From: Phenylobacterium sp.
GTDB lineage: Bacteria > Pseudomonadota > Alphaproteobacteria > Caulobacterales > Caulobacteraceae
DNA: 64,000 nt
NCBI RefSeq assembly: GCF_030679875.1
Contig: NZ_JAUXSP010000002.1
Location: 62,001 to 126,000 of the forward strand
Direction: 5' to 3'
The notes beneath the pieces are model-generated. The model had not been told where the DNA came from and made no database searches. It was given only the letters and a program-made list of their open reading frames with translations. The position numbers were made by a program, and so were the translations under genes. Shown here one piece after another: positions 49,950 to 58,056 of this stretch. Within the stretch, counting starts at the first letter, position 1, and every line of letters begins with the position of its first letter.

Positions 49950-50513
49950 TCAGGCCCCCACCCGCTCGATCTTGCCGGCCGCCTCGTCGAGAATGGCGGC
50001 CACGGCTTCGGCCTCGGTCTCGCTCAGCCCCCGGGAGGCGCGCAGCCGCAGGGCGGTCTTCACATTCTCCATGCCGCGGCGGACCTTGTGGCGTCCGACC
50101 TCATCGCCGGTCTCGTTCATCCGGGCGAAGATGGCGGCCACCGACGGACGCTGTGGCGCCAGCGCCTCGAGTCCGGCCGGGGTGATTTCATAGAGCTTGC
50201 GGGCCCCTGACCCCTGGCTCTGGGCGACAAACCCCTCATCCTCCAGCAGGGCCAGCGTCGGATAGATGGCGCCGGGACTGGGTCGATAGGCGCCGCCGGT
50301 GCGCTCCTCCAGGGTGCGGATCAGCTCGTAGCCGTGGGATGGCGCTTCTTCCACCAGGGCCAGCAGCACAAACCGCAGGTCGCCGTGTTCGAGAAACCGG
50401 CCCAGGCGTGGTCCGCCCCGGCGGCCGTGGCCGTCCCCGTGACCGCCGTGGCCCCCGACGCCATGTCGGCTGTGGCGCGCGCGGTGAGGGTGAGATCCAA
50501 AGTGTCCATACAT
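49950..50513 (-). CDS. PadR family regulator with His-rich N-terminus (YqjI-like)
   Basis: 187 residues. The first 40 residues contain ten His among Gly and Arg, a likely metal-binding extension. The PadR winged helix follows: LRFVLLALVEEAPSHGYELIRTLEERTGGAYRPSPGAIYPTLALLEDEGFV, then a C-terminal dimerisation region. This layout matches Escherichia coli YqjI, a nickel-responsive repressor of a ferric reductase gene. AGGAA lies nine bases before ATG. Repeated sequence just upstream suggests self-control. Confidence 0.9.
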   Translation of the reverse strand: MYGHFGSHPHRARHSRHGVGGHGGHGDGHGRRGGPRLGRFLEHGDLRFVLLALVEEAPSHGYELIRTLEERTGGAYRPSPGAIYPTLALLEDEGFVAQSQGSGARKLYEITPAGLEALAPQRPSVAAIFARMNETGDEVGRHKVRRGMENVKTALRLRASRGLSETEAEAVAAILDEAAGKIERVGA

Positions 50514-50528
50514 GTGTTTTCGTTCCTA

Positions 50529-50562
50529 TTTCGATCTATCGAAACGTTAGATATATCGAAAC
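50529..50562. promoter_or_regulatory. PadR operator candidate
   Basis: A 7-bp inverted repeat TTTCGAT-CT-ATCGAAA (50529-50544) overlaps the first of two direct copies of TATCGAAAC (50537-50545 and 50554-50562), 17 bp apart. AT-rich and 16 bases before the padR start. Confidence 0.6.
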
Positions 50563-50583
50563 ATGTCGAACTTCAAGGGGGCT

Positions 50584-51504
50584 TCAGGACAGCAGGGGCG
50601 GGTCGACCACTTCGCGCATGATTTCAGCCAGCAGGCGGCCCTCTGCGGCGCGGCTGGAGCCCGAGCGCCAGGCGACCACGATCTCTCGGCTGGGATGGTC
50701 GGTGGCCAGCGGCCGAATGGTGACGGCCGCCGCGTCGGTCAGGCCGGCGGCGACCGCCATGGCCGGCAGGAAGCTGACCCCCAACCCCGATCCCACCATC
50801 TGCACCAGGGTCGGCAGGGATGTGGCGGCGAAGGGCCCGTCATCGGTATTGGCCCGGGGCGCCTTCAGGCCGCAGGCGGCCAGGGCGTGCTCGCGCAGGC
50901 AATGGCCATCCTCCAGCAGGATCATCTCCGTCCGCTCCAGTTCGTCGGGCGGCGTGGCGCTCAGCTTGGCCAGGGGATGATTGGCCGGCAGGGCGGCCAC
51001 AAGCTCATCATCGGCCACATGGGCGAGGTCCAGGCCGCCGGTCTCATAGGGCAGGGCGATCAGGGCGGCGTCCAGTTGGCCGGCCTTAAGGCCCGTGATC
51101 AGCCGCTGGGTCAGATCTTCGCGCAGGAAGAGGCGCAGGTCCGGATAGCGGGTCCGCAGCAGGGGAAAGGCCCGGGGCAGCAGGAAGGGGGCGATGGTCG
51201 GGATCACACCCAGCCGAAAGCGGCCCGACAGGGGCTGTCCAGCGTGGCGGGCTTCCTGCACCATCTCCTCGGCCTCGTTGAGGATGGTGGCGGCCCGCCG
51301 CAGGGCGGCTTCCCCCACGGCGGTGAGGATCACCCCGGTCCGCGCCCGGTCGACCACCGGCGCCCCCAGGGTCCGCTCCAGCTCCTGGATCCCGGCCGAG
51401 AGGGTGGGCTGGGTGACATGGGCGGCCTCGGCGGCGCGGCCAAAGGCGCCGTGCTCGGCGAGCAGCTTGAGATATTGCAGTTGGCGGACCGTGGGCAGCA
51501 TCAT
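50584..51504 (-). CDS. oxyR: OxyR-type LysR regulator
   Basis: 306 residues. LysR family: MLPTVRQLQYLKLLAEHGAFGRAAEAAHVTQPTLSAGIQELE is the winged helix-turn-helix. Two Cys in the effector domain, LLEDGHCLREHALAACGL, match the redox pair of OxyR that forms a disulfide on hydrogen peroxide. No catalase gene is adjacent. ATG 51504 is preferred to a TTG nine codons upstream because the upstream bases form an OxyR-like site. Confidence 0.9.
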   Translation of the reverse strand: MMLPTVRQLQYLKLLAEHGAFGRAAEAAHVTQPTLSAGIQELERTLGAPVVDRARTGVILTAVGEAALRRAATILNEAEEMVQEARHAGQPLSGRFRLGVIPTIAPFLLPRAFPLLRTRYPDLRLFLREDLTQRLITGLKAGQLDAALIALPYETGGLDLAHVADDELVAALPANHPLAKLSATPPDELERTEMILLEDGHCLREHALAACGLKAPRANTDDGPFAATSLPTLVQMVGSGLGVSFLPAMAVAAGLTDAAAVTIRPLATDHPSREIVVAWRSGSSRAAEGRLLAEIMREVVDPPLLS

Positions 51505-51513
51505 GGCGGCATG

Positions 51514-51528
51514 ATAGGCCGGCCCTAT
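51514..51528. promoter_or_regulatory. OxyR-type binding half-site upstream of oxyR
   Basis: ATAG-N7-CTAT (51514-51528), within the perfect inverted repeat GATAGG/CCTATC-like core. The spacing equals that of one OxyR dimer contact pair. It lies ten bases before the oxyR start. A second pair at the expected 22-bp phase is not seen. Confidence 0.5.
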
Positions 51529-51673
51529 CAAAACATCAAAAACTATCGATTGGACCCGGGTCCGGTCTCTGGGTGAATATCAGCGGGTCGAGGCGGCGAA
51601 GCTTCCGGCCGCCTCAATGTCCGGGGGTCAGCGTCTTCTCTCCCCCAGCGCCGGCGCGCCCCCGGACCCCGCC

Positions 51674-52525
51674 TCAGGCGGGCTCGAACGACAGCGGGCC
51701 TTCCCAGAAGGTCTCCACCAGATCGTGCTGGGCGCCCGGACGGCCAGTGGTCAGGAAGCGGCGCAGGCCCCCCGATCCCGGATCAATCTCTGGATGCCGC
51801 TCGAGGTAGCCGGCCAGGGCCGCGGCGGTGGCGTCGGGCTGGTGGATCAGCGGCGTGCCGGGCTTGAGCGCGGCGCGGAACATGTCGGCGATGATCTCAT
51901 AATGGGTGCAGCCCAGGATCGCTCGGTCCGGGGCGCGGCCGATGCGGGCGGTGATCTGCGCCACATGGGCCTCCACGGCCTGGGCCAGTTCGACGGCGCC
52001 GGCATTGTCCTCGATCAGCCGGGCGAGCTCGGGACAGGGTTCGACAAAGACGGCCACATCCTGGCGGCGCTTGTCGATCTCGATCTCATAGACCCGGCTG
52101 CGGGCGGTGGCCGGCGTGGCGAAGACCGCCAGGATGTCCAGCTTCTCGATCTTGTCGCCCCGGCGCTCGGCCTCGTGCTCCCAGGGTAGTCCAGTGGCCG
52201 CCTCGATGGTCGGCACGATGAGGCCCAGCACATTGACCGCCCGCCCCAGTTCCCGCCGGCGCTGAGGGAGCCAGGTCTGCTGCAGGCGGCGCAACGCAAT
52301 GGCCGAGGCGGTGTTGCAGGCCAGGACCACCAGGTCGCAGCCCTGATCGAACAGCCGGTCACACCCGGTCCGGGTCAGGTCGACGATCTCCTCGCCCGGC
52401 CGCCCGCCATAGGGGGCGTTGGCCTGATCGGCCAGATAGACGAGGTCGGCGCTGGGGAAGCGCTCTGCGAGCTTGCGGTGAACGGTCAGACCGCCCACTC
52501 CGGAATCAAAGACGCCGATGGCCAT
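51674..52525 (-). CDS. murI: Glutamate racemase
   Basis: 283 residues. MurI makes D-glutamate for peptidoglycan. IGVFDSGVGGLTV is the N-terminal motif; the two catalytic Cys lie in VLACNTASAIAL and ILGCTHYEII. Length and order are normal. It stands alone between oxyR and the oligopeptidase gene. Confidence 0.95.
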   Translation of the reverse strand: MAIGVFDSGVGGLTVHRKLAERFPSADLVYLADQANAPYGGRPGEEIVDLTRTGCDRLFDQGCDLVVLACNTASAIALRRLQQTWLPQRRRELGRAVNVLGLIVPTIEAATGLPWEHEAERRGDKIEKLDILAVFATPATARSRVYEIEIDKRRQDVAVFVEPCPELARLIEDNAGAVELAQAVEAHVAQITARIGRAPDRAILGCTHYEIIADMFRAALKPGTPLIHQPDATAAALAGYLERHPEIDPGSGGLRRFLTTGRPGAQHDLVETFWEGPLSFEPA

Positions 52526-52572
52526 GACCCGGCTTTAGCCGCCCCTTGCGCGTCTCGCCAGTGGGGAGGCAT

Positions 52573-52598
52573 GTCACATTACAAGCCTGTCATGTGAC
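52573..52598. promoter_or_regulatory. Inverted repeat upstream of the M3 peptidase
   Basis: Perfect 7-bp arms GTCACAT (52573-52579) and ATGTGAC (52592-52598) with 12 bases between. It lies in the gap between murI and the peptidase, 65 bases before the peptidase start, and may be an operator. Confidence 0.4.
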
Positions 52599-52662
52599 GT
52601 TCAGGCTTCCGGCGCCTAAGGTCGCGCCAACCTTCCCTTCGACGACACCGGAGTTTTTCCTG

Positions 52663-54783
52663 ATGGATCGGCGCATGTTCCTGGCCGTCTCGAGCGCAGC
52701 GCTCGGCGCCGCCGCCCTGCCTCTGCCCGCCTTCGCCGCAGACGGCGCGGTCCTGCTGGCCCCCTGGACAGGCCCTTACGGCGGCGTGCCCCCCTTCGAC
52801 CAGGTCAAGATCGCCGACTTCGCCCCGGCGCTTGAGGCGGGCATGGCGCAGGAACTGGCGGAGGTCGAGGCCATCGCCAACAACGCCGCCCCCCCCACCT
52901 TCGACAACACCATCGCGGCCCTGGAGCGCGCCGGCGCGGCCCTGGACCGGGTCAACACCTCCTACTGGGTCTGGGGCGGCACCCTCTCCAATCCCGAGAT
53001 GCGCGCGGTGGAGACGGCCATGGCGCCGCGCCTGTCGGCCCATTCCGACAAGATCATGCAGAACGCCAAGCTCTTCGCGCGCATTGAGGCGGTCTATGAG
53101 GGCCGCGAAAGCGCCGGCCTGACGCCGGAACAGCAGCGGCTGACCTGGAAGCGCTGGAACGCCTTCGTCCGCGCCGGCGCCAAGCTCGACCCCGCCGCCA
53201 AGGCCAGGGTGGCGCAGATCAATGGCGAACTCGCCCAGGCCTTCACGACCTTCAGCCAGAACCTGCTGGCCGATGAGACCGACTATGTCCTCTATCTGAA
53301 GACCGAGGCCGAGCTGCGGGGACTGCCCGAGGATGTGCGCGCCGCCGCTGCGGCGGCCGCCACCGAGCGGAACCGGCCAGGCGAGTACGCCTTCCTCAAC
53401 ACCCGGTCCTCCATGGACCCCTTCCTGACCTATTCCGAGCGCCGCGACCTGCGCGAGAAGGTCTGGCGGACCTATTACAGCCGGGGCGACAATGGGGACG
53501 CCCATGACAACAACGGCGTGATCCAGAAGATCCTCAAGCTGCGGGTCGAGCGAGCCCGCCTGCTGGGCTACCCCACCCACGCTCACTGGCGGCTGGAGGC
53601 GGCCATGGCCAAGACGCCGGACGCAGCCATGGAGCTGATGATGCGGGTCTGGCCTGCGGCCATCGCCCGGGTGGCCGAAGAGGTGGCCGAGATGCAGGCC
53701 ATCGCCGACGCCGAAAGGGGCGGCGTGAAGATCGAACCCTGGGACTACCGCTTCTACGCCGAGAAGGTGCGCACGGCCCGCTACGACCTCGATATGAACG
53801 AGGTGAAGGCCTATCTGCAGCTCGACAAGCTCGTCGACGGCATGTTCTGGGCCGGCGAAGAAGTCTTCGGCATGAGCTTCACCCCGATCAGCGATGTGCC
53901 TGTCTATCACCCCGATGTGCGGGTCTGGGAGGTGCGGCGGGAGGGCGCCCATCTGGGGCTGTTCTACTTCGACCCCTACGCACGGACCGGCAAGCGGTCC
54001 GGCGCCTGGATGAACGCCTATCGCAGCCAGCAGAAGTTGGATGGGGAGATCACGCCGATCGTCTCCAACAACTCCAACTTCGTGAAGGGCGCGGCCGGCC
54101 AGCCGGTGCTGATCTCCTGGGACGACGCCACCACCCTGTTCCATGAGTTTGGCCACGCCATCCATGGCCTGCTGTCGAATGTCACCTATCCGTCGCTATC
54201 GGGAACTTCGGTGCCGCGGGACTATGTGGAGTTCCCCAGCCAGGTGAACGAGGCCTGGTTGCCGACGCGGGAGGTGCTGAGCCGCTTCGCCCTGCACCAT
54301 GAGACGGGCAAGCCCATGCCCGAGGCGCTGGCCGAGAAGATCGCCCAGGCCTCGACCTTCCGACAGGGCTTCGAGGTGACCGAGTACCTGGCCTCGGCCC
54401 TCATCGACATGAAGCTGCATCTGGCCGGCGACGCCGACATCGATCCGGACGCCTTTGAGCGGGAAGAGCTGACCAAGCTCGGCATGCCCCGGGAGCTGCC
54501 CATGCGCCACCGCACTCCGCAGTTCGCCCATGTCTTCGCCTCGGACGGCTATTCGGCCGGCTACTATTCCTACCTCTGGGCCGAGGTGTTGTCGCAGGAC
54601 GCCGCCGAGGCGTTCAAGGAAGCCCCCGGGGGCTTCTACGACGCCGACGTCGCCGGCCGGCTGGTCGATCATATCCTGTCTGTGGGCGACACCGTCGACC
54701 AGGCGGAGACCTATCGCGCCTTCCGTGGCCGCGATCCGGACGTGGGCGCCTATCTCCGCGACAAGGGCTTCCCGGTCACCTGA
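52663..54783 (+). CDS. M3 family oligopeptidase (Dcp/OpdA-like), exported
   Basis: 706 residues, M3A metallopeptidase. The N-terminus MDRRMFLAVSSAALGAAALPLPAFAADG is a signal peptide with a Tat-like RRMFL pattern, so it acts in the periplasm like Dcp. The zinc motif HEFGHAIHG is near residue 505, with the third ligand Glu about 28 residues later in FPSQVNEAW. C-terminal FASDGYSAGYYSYLWAE is typical. GGAG nine bases before ATG supports the start. Confidence 0.92.
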   Translation: MDRRMFLAVSSAALGAAALPLPAFAADGAVLLAPWTGPYGGVPPFDQVKIADFAPALEAGMAQELAEVEAIANNAAPPTFDNTIAALERAGAALDRVNTSYWVWGGTLSNPEMRAVETAMAPRLSAHSDKIMQNAKLFARIEAVYEGRESAGLTPEQQRLTWKRWNAFVRAGAKLDPAAKARVAQINGELAQAFTTFSQNLLADETDYVLYLKTEAELRGLPEDVRAAAAAAATERNRPGEYAFLNTRSSMDPFLTYSERRDLREKVWRTYYSRGDNGDAHDNNGVIQKILKLRVERARLLGYPTHAHWRLEAAMAKTPDAAMELMMRVWPAAIARVAEEVAEMQAIADAERGGVKIEPWDYRFYAEKVRTARYDLDMNEVKAYLQLDKLVDGMFWAGEEVFGMSFTPISDVPVYHPDVRVWEVRREGAHLGLFYFDPYARTGKRSGAWMNAYRSQQKLDGEITPIVSNNSNFVKGAAGQPVLISWDDATTLFHEFGHAIHGLLSNVTYPSLSGTSVPRDYVEFPSQVNEAWLPTREVLSRFALHHETGKPMPEALAEKIAQASTFRQGFEVTEYLASALIDMKLHLAGDADIDPDAFEREELTKLGMPRELPMRHRTPQFAHVFASDGYSAGYYSYLWAEVLSQDAAEAFKEAPGGFYDADVAGRLVDHILSVGDTVDQAETYRAFRGRDPDVGAYLRDKGFPVT

Positions 54784-54792
54784 CGGGAAGCC

Positions 54793-55572
54793 TCACCGAC
54801 CCTTGAACTGGCCGGGGCGGCGTTCGTTCACCGCCGCCACGCCTTCGGCGAAGTCCTCGGTGGCCCGCAGGGTGGTCTGCTGGACGTGCTCGTGGGCGGT
54901 GGCGGCGCGGACCGCCTCAGCCAGGGCGCCCCGGGTCGTCTTGCGGGTGGCGACCACGGCCAGCGGCGCATTCTCCGCCAGCTCGGCGGCCAGGGCGAAG
55001 GCCGACTGGCGCAGCTCATCAGCCGGGACCAGTTCATCGACCAGGCCCCAGGCCAGGGCGTCCTGCGCGCGGACCCGGCGGCCGGTGAGGAACATCAGGT
55101 CGGCCTTCTGGGCCCCGATCACCCGGGGCAGGGTGTGGGTCAGGCCAAAGCCCGGATGGAAGCCCAGCTTGACGAAGTTGGCCGAGAATCGCGCCTCGGG
55201 CGCTGCGACCCTGAAGTCGGCCACCAGCGCCAGGCCAAGGCCCGCGCCCACAGCCGCGCCCTGGATGGCGGCGACGATGGGTTTTTCCACCGAGAACAGC
55301 CGGATCGCCTGGTCGTAGAGCTCTGAGACCCCGCCCATGCCCGCCCCGCCGATGCCGGTGGGGGAGGCGAGATCGGCGCCGGCGCAGAAGGGCTTGCCCT
55401 CCGAGGCCAGCACGCTGGCGCGCACGGCCGGGTCACGATCGAAGGCCAGCAGGGCGTCGGCCAGGTCGCGGACCAGATCCACCGAGGCGTGATTGGCCGG
55501 CGGACGGTGGAAGACCAGGGTCGCCACATGGTCCTGAACGGTGATCGAGAGATGGTCGGCCTTGGTGCTCAT
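54793..55572 (-). CDS. Enoyl-CoA hydratase/isomerase family protein, non-canonical active site
   Basis: 259 residues of crotonase fold: GKPFCAGADL (oxyanion hole) and AIQGAAVGAGLGLALVADFRV. The two Glu residues of true enoyl-CoA hydratases are replaced: the first position reads GAGLGLAL, and the second reads SANFVKLGFHPGFG. It is therefore not safe to call it a hydratase. The ATG at 55572 overlaps the stop of the acyl-CoA dehydrogenase gene by four bases. Confidence 0.87.
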   Translation of the reverse strand: MSTKADHLSITVQDHVATLVFHRPPANHASVDLVRDLADALLAFDRDPAVRASVLASEGKPFCAGADLASPTGIGGAGMGGVSELYDQAIRLFSVEKPIVAAIQGAAVGAGLGLALVADFRVAAPEARFSANFVKLGFHPGFGLTHTLPRVIGAQKADLMFLTGRRVRAQDALAWGLVDELVPADELRQSAFALAAELAENAPLAVVATRKTTRGALAEAVRAATAHEHVQQTTLRATEDFAEGVAAVNERRPGQFKGR

Positions 55573-56735
55573 TTGCGGGTTCCCAGAAGGTTGCGGGCCA
55601 CCACCCATTTGTGGACTTCGGTGGGGCCGTCATAGATGCGCATGGTGCGCAGGCGCGTGGCCATGAGCTGCAGGGGCAGCTCCTTGGTCATGCCCATGGC
55701 GCCGAAGGTCTGCATGGCGTGGTCGACCACCTCCCACGCCATCTCGGTGGCGTAGGCCTTGATCATGGAGATTTCCATGCGGGTGTCTCGGCCCTGGTCG
55801 AGCTTCCAGGCGCAGTCATAGGTCATCAGGCGGGCGGCATGGATGCGGGTCGCGGCGTCCGCCACCCACCACTGGACGGCCTGGCGCTCCGACAGGGGCG
55901 ACCCGAAGGTGGTCCGCTGCGGCGCATATTCGACCATCATGTCCAGGGCCCGCTGGGCCATGCCGATGGACCAGGCGGCCATCTCGATCCGCCGCGTGCC
56001 CAGGCGGATCTGCATCGGCGCAAAGCCCGCGCCTTCCTGGCCGAGCAGCTTCCAGCCCTCGACCCGGCAATCCTCCAGGGCGATCTCATAGGTCGACTGG
56101 CCGCCGATCATCGGGATCTGCCGCAGGACGTTGAAGCCCGGCGTGTCCTTGTCCACCAGGAAGGCCGAGATGCCGCCCCGGGCCCGCTTTTCGGTGTCGG
56201 TCACCGCCATCAGGATGGTGAAGTCCGCATCAGCCGCCCGGGTGATCCAGATCTTGCGGCCGTTGATGATCCAGTCGTCCCCGTCGCGGACGGCCTTGGT
56301 GATCATGGCCGAGGGATCGGCCCCGGCGCCGGGCTCGGAAATGCCGATGGCCGAGACGGTCTCGCCGCGGACATAGGGGGCGAGATAGGCCTCGCGCTGA
56401 CGCTCGTTCACCGTCGCCATCAGCATGCGCAGGTTCGGACTGTCTGGCGGCAGGGTGTAGGGGGTGATGGTGCGGCCGAGCTCCTCGCCGACGCCGACCA
56501 TGGCCACGAAGGGCAGGTCAGAGCCGCCCACATCCTCCGGGGCGTCCAGGCCCCAGAGCCCGAGATCCTTGGACACCTGATCGAGGCGCGCGTGCTCTTC
56601 GGCGCCCAGCGACAGGCCCTGGCCCCTGGCCTCGCGGTCCAGGACCCCGGCCTCCAGCGGCGTCAGCTCGTCACGGACGAAGCGGGCGGTCAGCTCCTTG
56701 AGCATCCGATGCTCATCGGAGAGTTGGAAATCCAT
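55569..56735 (-). CDS. Acyl-CoA dehydrogenase (ACAD10/11-like)
   Basis: 388 residues, FAD-dependent. ISEPGAGADPSAMITKAVRDGDDWIINGRKIWITRA is the conserved central part, FGSPLSERQAVQWW and AMQTFGAMGMTKELPL follow, and RIYDGPTEVHKWVVARNLLG near the C-terminus is typical of the ACAD10/11-type group. It introduces a double bond into an acyl-CoA. ATG 56735 has GGGAGG five bases upstream. It forms a coupled pair with the crotonase gene and faces a CoA transferase. Confidence 0.9.
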   Translation of the reverse strand: MDFQLSDEHRMLKELTARFVRDELTPLEAGVLDREARGQGLSLGAEEHARLDQVSKDLGLWGLDAPEDVGGSDLPFVAMVGVGEELGRTITPYTLPPDSPNLRMLMATVNERQREAYLAPYVRGETVSAIGISEPGAGADPSAMITKAVRDGDDWIINGRKIWITRAADADFTILMAVTDTEKRARGGISAFLVDKDTPGFNVLRQIPMIGGQSTYEIALEDCRVEGWKLLGQEGAGFAPMQIRLGTRRIEMAAWSIGMAQRALDMMVEYAPQRTTFGSPLSERQAVQWWVADAATRIHAARLMTYDCAWKLDQGRDTRMEISMIKAYATEMAWEVVDHAMQTFGAMGMTKELPLQLMATRLRTMRIYDGPTEVHKWVVARNLLGTRK

Positions 56736-56822
56736 CACGTCCTCCCTCTACGTCACTCAGGTTCGTCGCTTGGCGCGATCTCATGGGCGCATCATAAACG
56801 CCTGAAAGAAGCATAGGGGAGA

Positions 56823-58052
56823 ATGGCCGTGGCGGAAGGCAAGCAACTGGCGAGTGAGGCCACGGGGCCGCTTTCAGGGGTGCGCATCCTGGACCTGACC
56901 AGCGTGGTGTTCGGGGCCTACGCCACCCAGATCCTCGGTGACCAGGGCGCCGATGTGATCAAGCTGGAGGACCCGGGCTCGGGCCGTGGCGACGGCGGCG
57001 ACATAATGCGCTGGGCCGGCCATCCGCCGGAGGGCGCGCCCAAGGACCTCGGCCCGATCTTCCTGACCATCAACCGCAACAAGCGATCCGTCCTGGTCGA
57101 TCTGCGCGACGCAGCCATGCGCCCGGCGCTGGAAGCCCTGATCGCCAGCTGTGACGTGTTCGCCGCTTCCGTCCGCTATGAGGGGCTGAAACGCCTGGGC
57201 CTCGACTATGAGGCGGTGAAGAAGATCCGTCCTGACGTGATCTATGTCCATGCCGCGGGCTACGGGTCGGAAGGTCCCTATGCGGGCGAGCCGGCCTATG
57301 ACGACCTGATCCAGTCGGCCTCGGGCCTGGCCGACCTCCTGCCCCGCACCGATGGGAATGAGACGCCGCGCATCCTGCCGACCCTGGTGGCCGACAAGGT
57401 CTCAGGCCTGTTCATGGCCCAGGCGGTCACCGCGGCCCTGTTCCACAAGGCCCGCACCGGCGAGGGCCAGTTCGTCGAGGTGCCGATGCTGGAATGCGTC
57501 ACCAGCTTCAACCTGGTGGAGAACCTCTATGACCACGCCTATGAGCCGCCGACCGGCCAGTGGTCCTATCAGCGGGTGACCAATCCGCACCGCAAGCCGT
57601 TCGCCACAAAGGACGGCTATATCGGCCTGCTGCCCTATACCGACAAACAGTGGGACCAGTTCTTCGCCGTGGCCGGCTGGGGCGAGACGGTGGCCAGGGA
57701 CCCGCGCTTCTCGGACTACGCCCAGCGGGCCAAGCACACCCGCGAGCTCTACGCCATGGTCGAGGAGGTCACCGCCACCAAGACCACCGAGGAATGGCTG
57801 ACCCTGCTCAAGGGCCTGTCGATCCCGGTGCAGAAGACCAACCGTTTCGAGGACCTGGAGCGCGATCCGCACCTGGAGGCGGTCGGCCTCTTCGAGCGCT
57901 ACGACCACCCGCATATCGGCCCCTACAAGGCCATCCGCCCGCCGGTGAAGTTCGAAAAGACCCCGGCCAACATCCGCCGTCACCCCCCGCGCCTGGGGGA
58001 ACAGACCGAAGAAGTCTTCGCCGAGGTCCGCGCCGGGGTGAAGCCGGACTGA
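56823..58052 (+). CDS. Family III CoA transferase (CaiB/BaiF)
   Basis: 409 residues. CoA-group transfer between carboxylic acids. GVRILDLTSVVFGAYATQILGDQGADVIKLED is the N-terminal signature; the catalytic Asp is in GEPAYDDLIQSASGLA; VADKVSGLFMAQAVTAAL follows. It is divergent from acyl-CoA dehydrogenase/crotonase, together a small acyl-CoA catabolic set for an unknown acid. Confidence 0.92.
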   Translation: MAVAEGKQLASEATGPLSGVRILDLTSVVFGAYATQILGDQGADVIKLEDPGSGRGDGGDIMRWAGHPPEGAPKDLGPIFLTINRNKRSVLVDLRDAAMRPALEALIASCDVFAASVRYEGLKRLGLDYEAVKKIRPDVIYVHAAGYGSEGPYAGEPAYDDLIQSASGLADLLPRTDGNETPRILPTLVADKVSGLFMAQAVTAALFHKARTGEGQFVEVPMLECVTSFNLVENLYDHAYEPPTGQWSYQRVTNPHRKPFATKDGYIGLLPYTDKQWDQFFAVAGWGETVARDPRFSDYAQRAKHTRELYAMVEEVTATKTTEEWLTLLKGLSIPVQKTNRFEDLERDPHLEAVGLFERYDHPHIGPYKAIRPPVKFEKTPANIRRHPPRLGEQTEEVFAEVRAGVKPD

Positions 58053-58056
58053 GGCT

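Noticed and set aside
52579..54165. 528-residue minus-strand frame opposite the M3 peptidase
   Set aside because: His/Gly/Val/Gln-rich shadow; the plus-strand frame has a signal peptide and HExxH.
43917..58056. Mobile island or prophage between murJ and glnD
   Set aside because: No integrase, transposase, tRNA boundary or flanking direct repeats; codon use looks like the surroundings.
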